Assembly: GCF_008014775.2 (NCBI RefSeq)
Contig: NZ_CP144914.1
Span: forward strand, 3,162,001-3,226,000
Reading direction: 5' to 3'
Length of the DNA stretch: 64,000 nucleotides
Origin: Alkalicoccus halolimnae
GTDB taxonomy: Bacteria > Bacillota > Bacilli > Bacillales > Salisediminibacteriaceae
Shown here piece by piece: positions 63,209-64,000 of the stretch. A program made the translations under genes and the position numbers. The notes beneath the pieces were generated by a model, which worked only from the letters and a program-made list of their open reading frames with translations, did not search any database and was not told where the DNA came from. Each line of letters begins with the position of its first letter. Positions within the stretch are counted from its first letter, which is position 1.

Positions 63209-64000
63209 TTATTCCAATTCATTCATGATATGGTACAGGGCAATCGAACTGGAAATGTTATGCTGTGTAAAATCGTTGCGGAGTTCAATGACTTTAAACT
63301 TATTGTGAAAAGCTCCCGTTGAGAGACCTTTCTTCTCAAAATACATCGCCTTTTCCGGACGGATCTGCATCTGAAGCTGAAACTGAATGGAACGTTTAAT
63401 CGTATCCGCCAGCCGCTTCTTCATTTCCGTATCCTCGGTTAAATAAAAGACGTTCGCCAGTCCTTCGGTTTTACAAGCGTTCGGTACCGATTTCGGATTC
63501 CGGCCTTCCTGCGGAGGATAACCTCCCTGCCATTCCAGATCGTACTTTTCTCCACTGAACTGGCTTTTCATAATCGATTCTGCCATCAGCTCTGCATGTT
63601 GACGGAAGCTCTCCCGCGGTCGGAACCTGCTGATCGCGCGGATGCCGTAAAGCAGCCAGTGATCACTCTGCACCGTTTCCAGCGTCGCTCCGGCATTCGC
63701 TGTTTCCACTAAATAAGCGGTTGCCTGCTCGGCACTGTCGAGCCATTTCGTGTTCCCGTCAAGCTCATACAGATTGGCCAGCGCGAGAATCGCTTCTCCT
63801 GTGTAAAAATCGGAGCGGAAATCCGTTACTTCTTTCGTGCTGAAAATCTGCTTGTGAATACCGAAATCCCCGTTTTCTTTCTGGGTCGCTGTCATCCAGA
63901 CAGCTAATTTCTGCATCGTATCGATATACTGGCGGCTGCCCGTCAATTTCATATATTTAGCAAGCGCTACGAGGAGCAGGCCGTTTCCGCCCAGTTTATT
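63209..64000 (-). CDS. Repeat-rich alpha-helical (toroid-like) protein, 5' end outside window
   Basis: The C-terminal 263 or so codons; the frame stays open to base 64000. The pattern of amphipathic helices with FYTGEAILALANLYELDG, TKWLDSAEQATAYLVE and YGIRAISRFRP resembles alpha/alpha-toroid enzymes (glycosidase or terpene-cyclase-like), but I see no catalytic signature that fixes the family. It is upstream of the CapA/ATP-grasp gene, with about 800 bp of repeat DNA between, so joint transcription is uncertain. Confidence 0.75.
   Translation of the reverse strand, partial: NKLGGNGLLLVALAKYMKLTGSRQYIDTMQKLAVWMTATQKENGDFGIHKQIFSTKEVTDFRSDFYTGEAILALANLYELDGNTKWLDSAEQATAYLVETANAGATLETVQSDHWLLYGIRAISRFRPRESFRQHAELMAESIMKSQFSGEKYDLEWQGGYPPQEGRNPKSVPNACKTEGLANVFYLTEDTEMKKRLADTIKRSIQFQLQMQIRPEKAMYFEKKGLSTGAFHNKFKVIELRNDFTQHNISSSIALYHIMNELE

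Overview
The window reads as a chromosomal segment of a low-to-moderate GC, spore-forming Bacillaceae, most likely salt- and alkali-adapted. Evidence: ComK, YsnF/YflT-type stress proteins with SigB-like promoters, a YheC/D-type spore-coat ATP-grasp protein, strong AGGAGG ribosome sites with frequent TTG/GTG starts, an rbs operon of Bacillus layout, and very acidic secreted proteins. I see no rRNA, tRNA, CRISPR array or intact insertion sequence.

Layout. 1-10.9 kb: a fructan locus with a secreted multidomain GH32 levanase-like enzyme (cut by the window edge), an intracellular GH32 hydrolase, an ABC sugar importer (binding lipoprotein plus two permeases), a YesL-like protein and a LacI-family regulator with palindromic operators. 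11.3-15.1 kb: comK, a divergent small sigma-like factor, and a GntR/ABC exporter operon. 15.4-20.4 kb: a CoA-transferase, a membrane-anchored protein with three NlpC/P60-like domains of which only the middle one keeps Cys and His, and two stress proteins. 21.2-28.4 kb: a second YesM/YesN-controlled ABC sugar importer. 29-34 kb: a VOC protein, an orphan protein, and a symporter/ornithine-cyclodeaminase-family operon. 34.4-40.5 kb: Hsp20, PAP2 phosphatase, EcsC, NERD protein, cardiolipin synthase, and a CBS protein broken by a one-base shift. 40.6-45.2 kb: sulfate activation (cysD, cysNC, relic SLC13 permease), an orphan PTS EIIA and a lipoprotein. 45.9-51.7 kb: rbsRKDACB. 52.2-64 kb: an OatA-like acyltransferase, a dicarboxylate/amino-acid symporter, and an envelope-polymer region (epimerase, initiating sugar phosphotransferase, two ATP-grasp proteins, a partial repeat-rich protein).

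How genes work together. The first locus would degrade levan or inulin outside the cell, import the oligosaccharides and hydrolyse them inside. The second importer is regulated by a membrane histidine kinase and an AraC-type response regulator. The rbs genes import and phosphorylate ribose. CysD/CysNC make PAPS from sulfate.

The most unusual feature is the intergenic DNA. At least seven copies of one GC-rich repeat (R1, up to about 325 bp with its 5' extension) lie just after the 3' end of a gene, always with the same strand antisense to that gene. They are often joined to other GC-rich modules (R2, R3). A separate set of 21-bp-period degenerate arrays occurs at five or six sites. None of this matches a family I can name.
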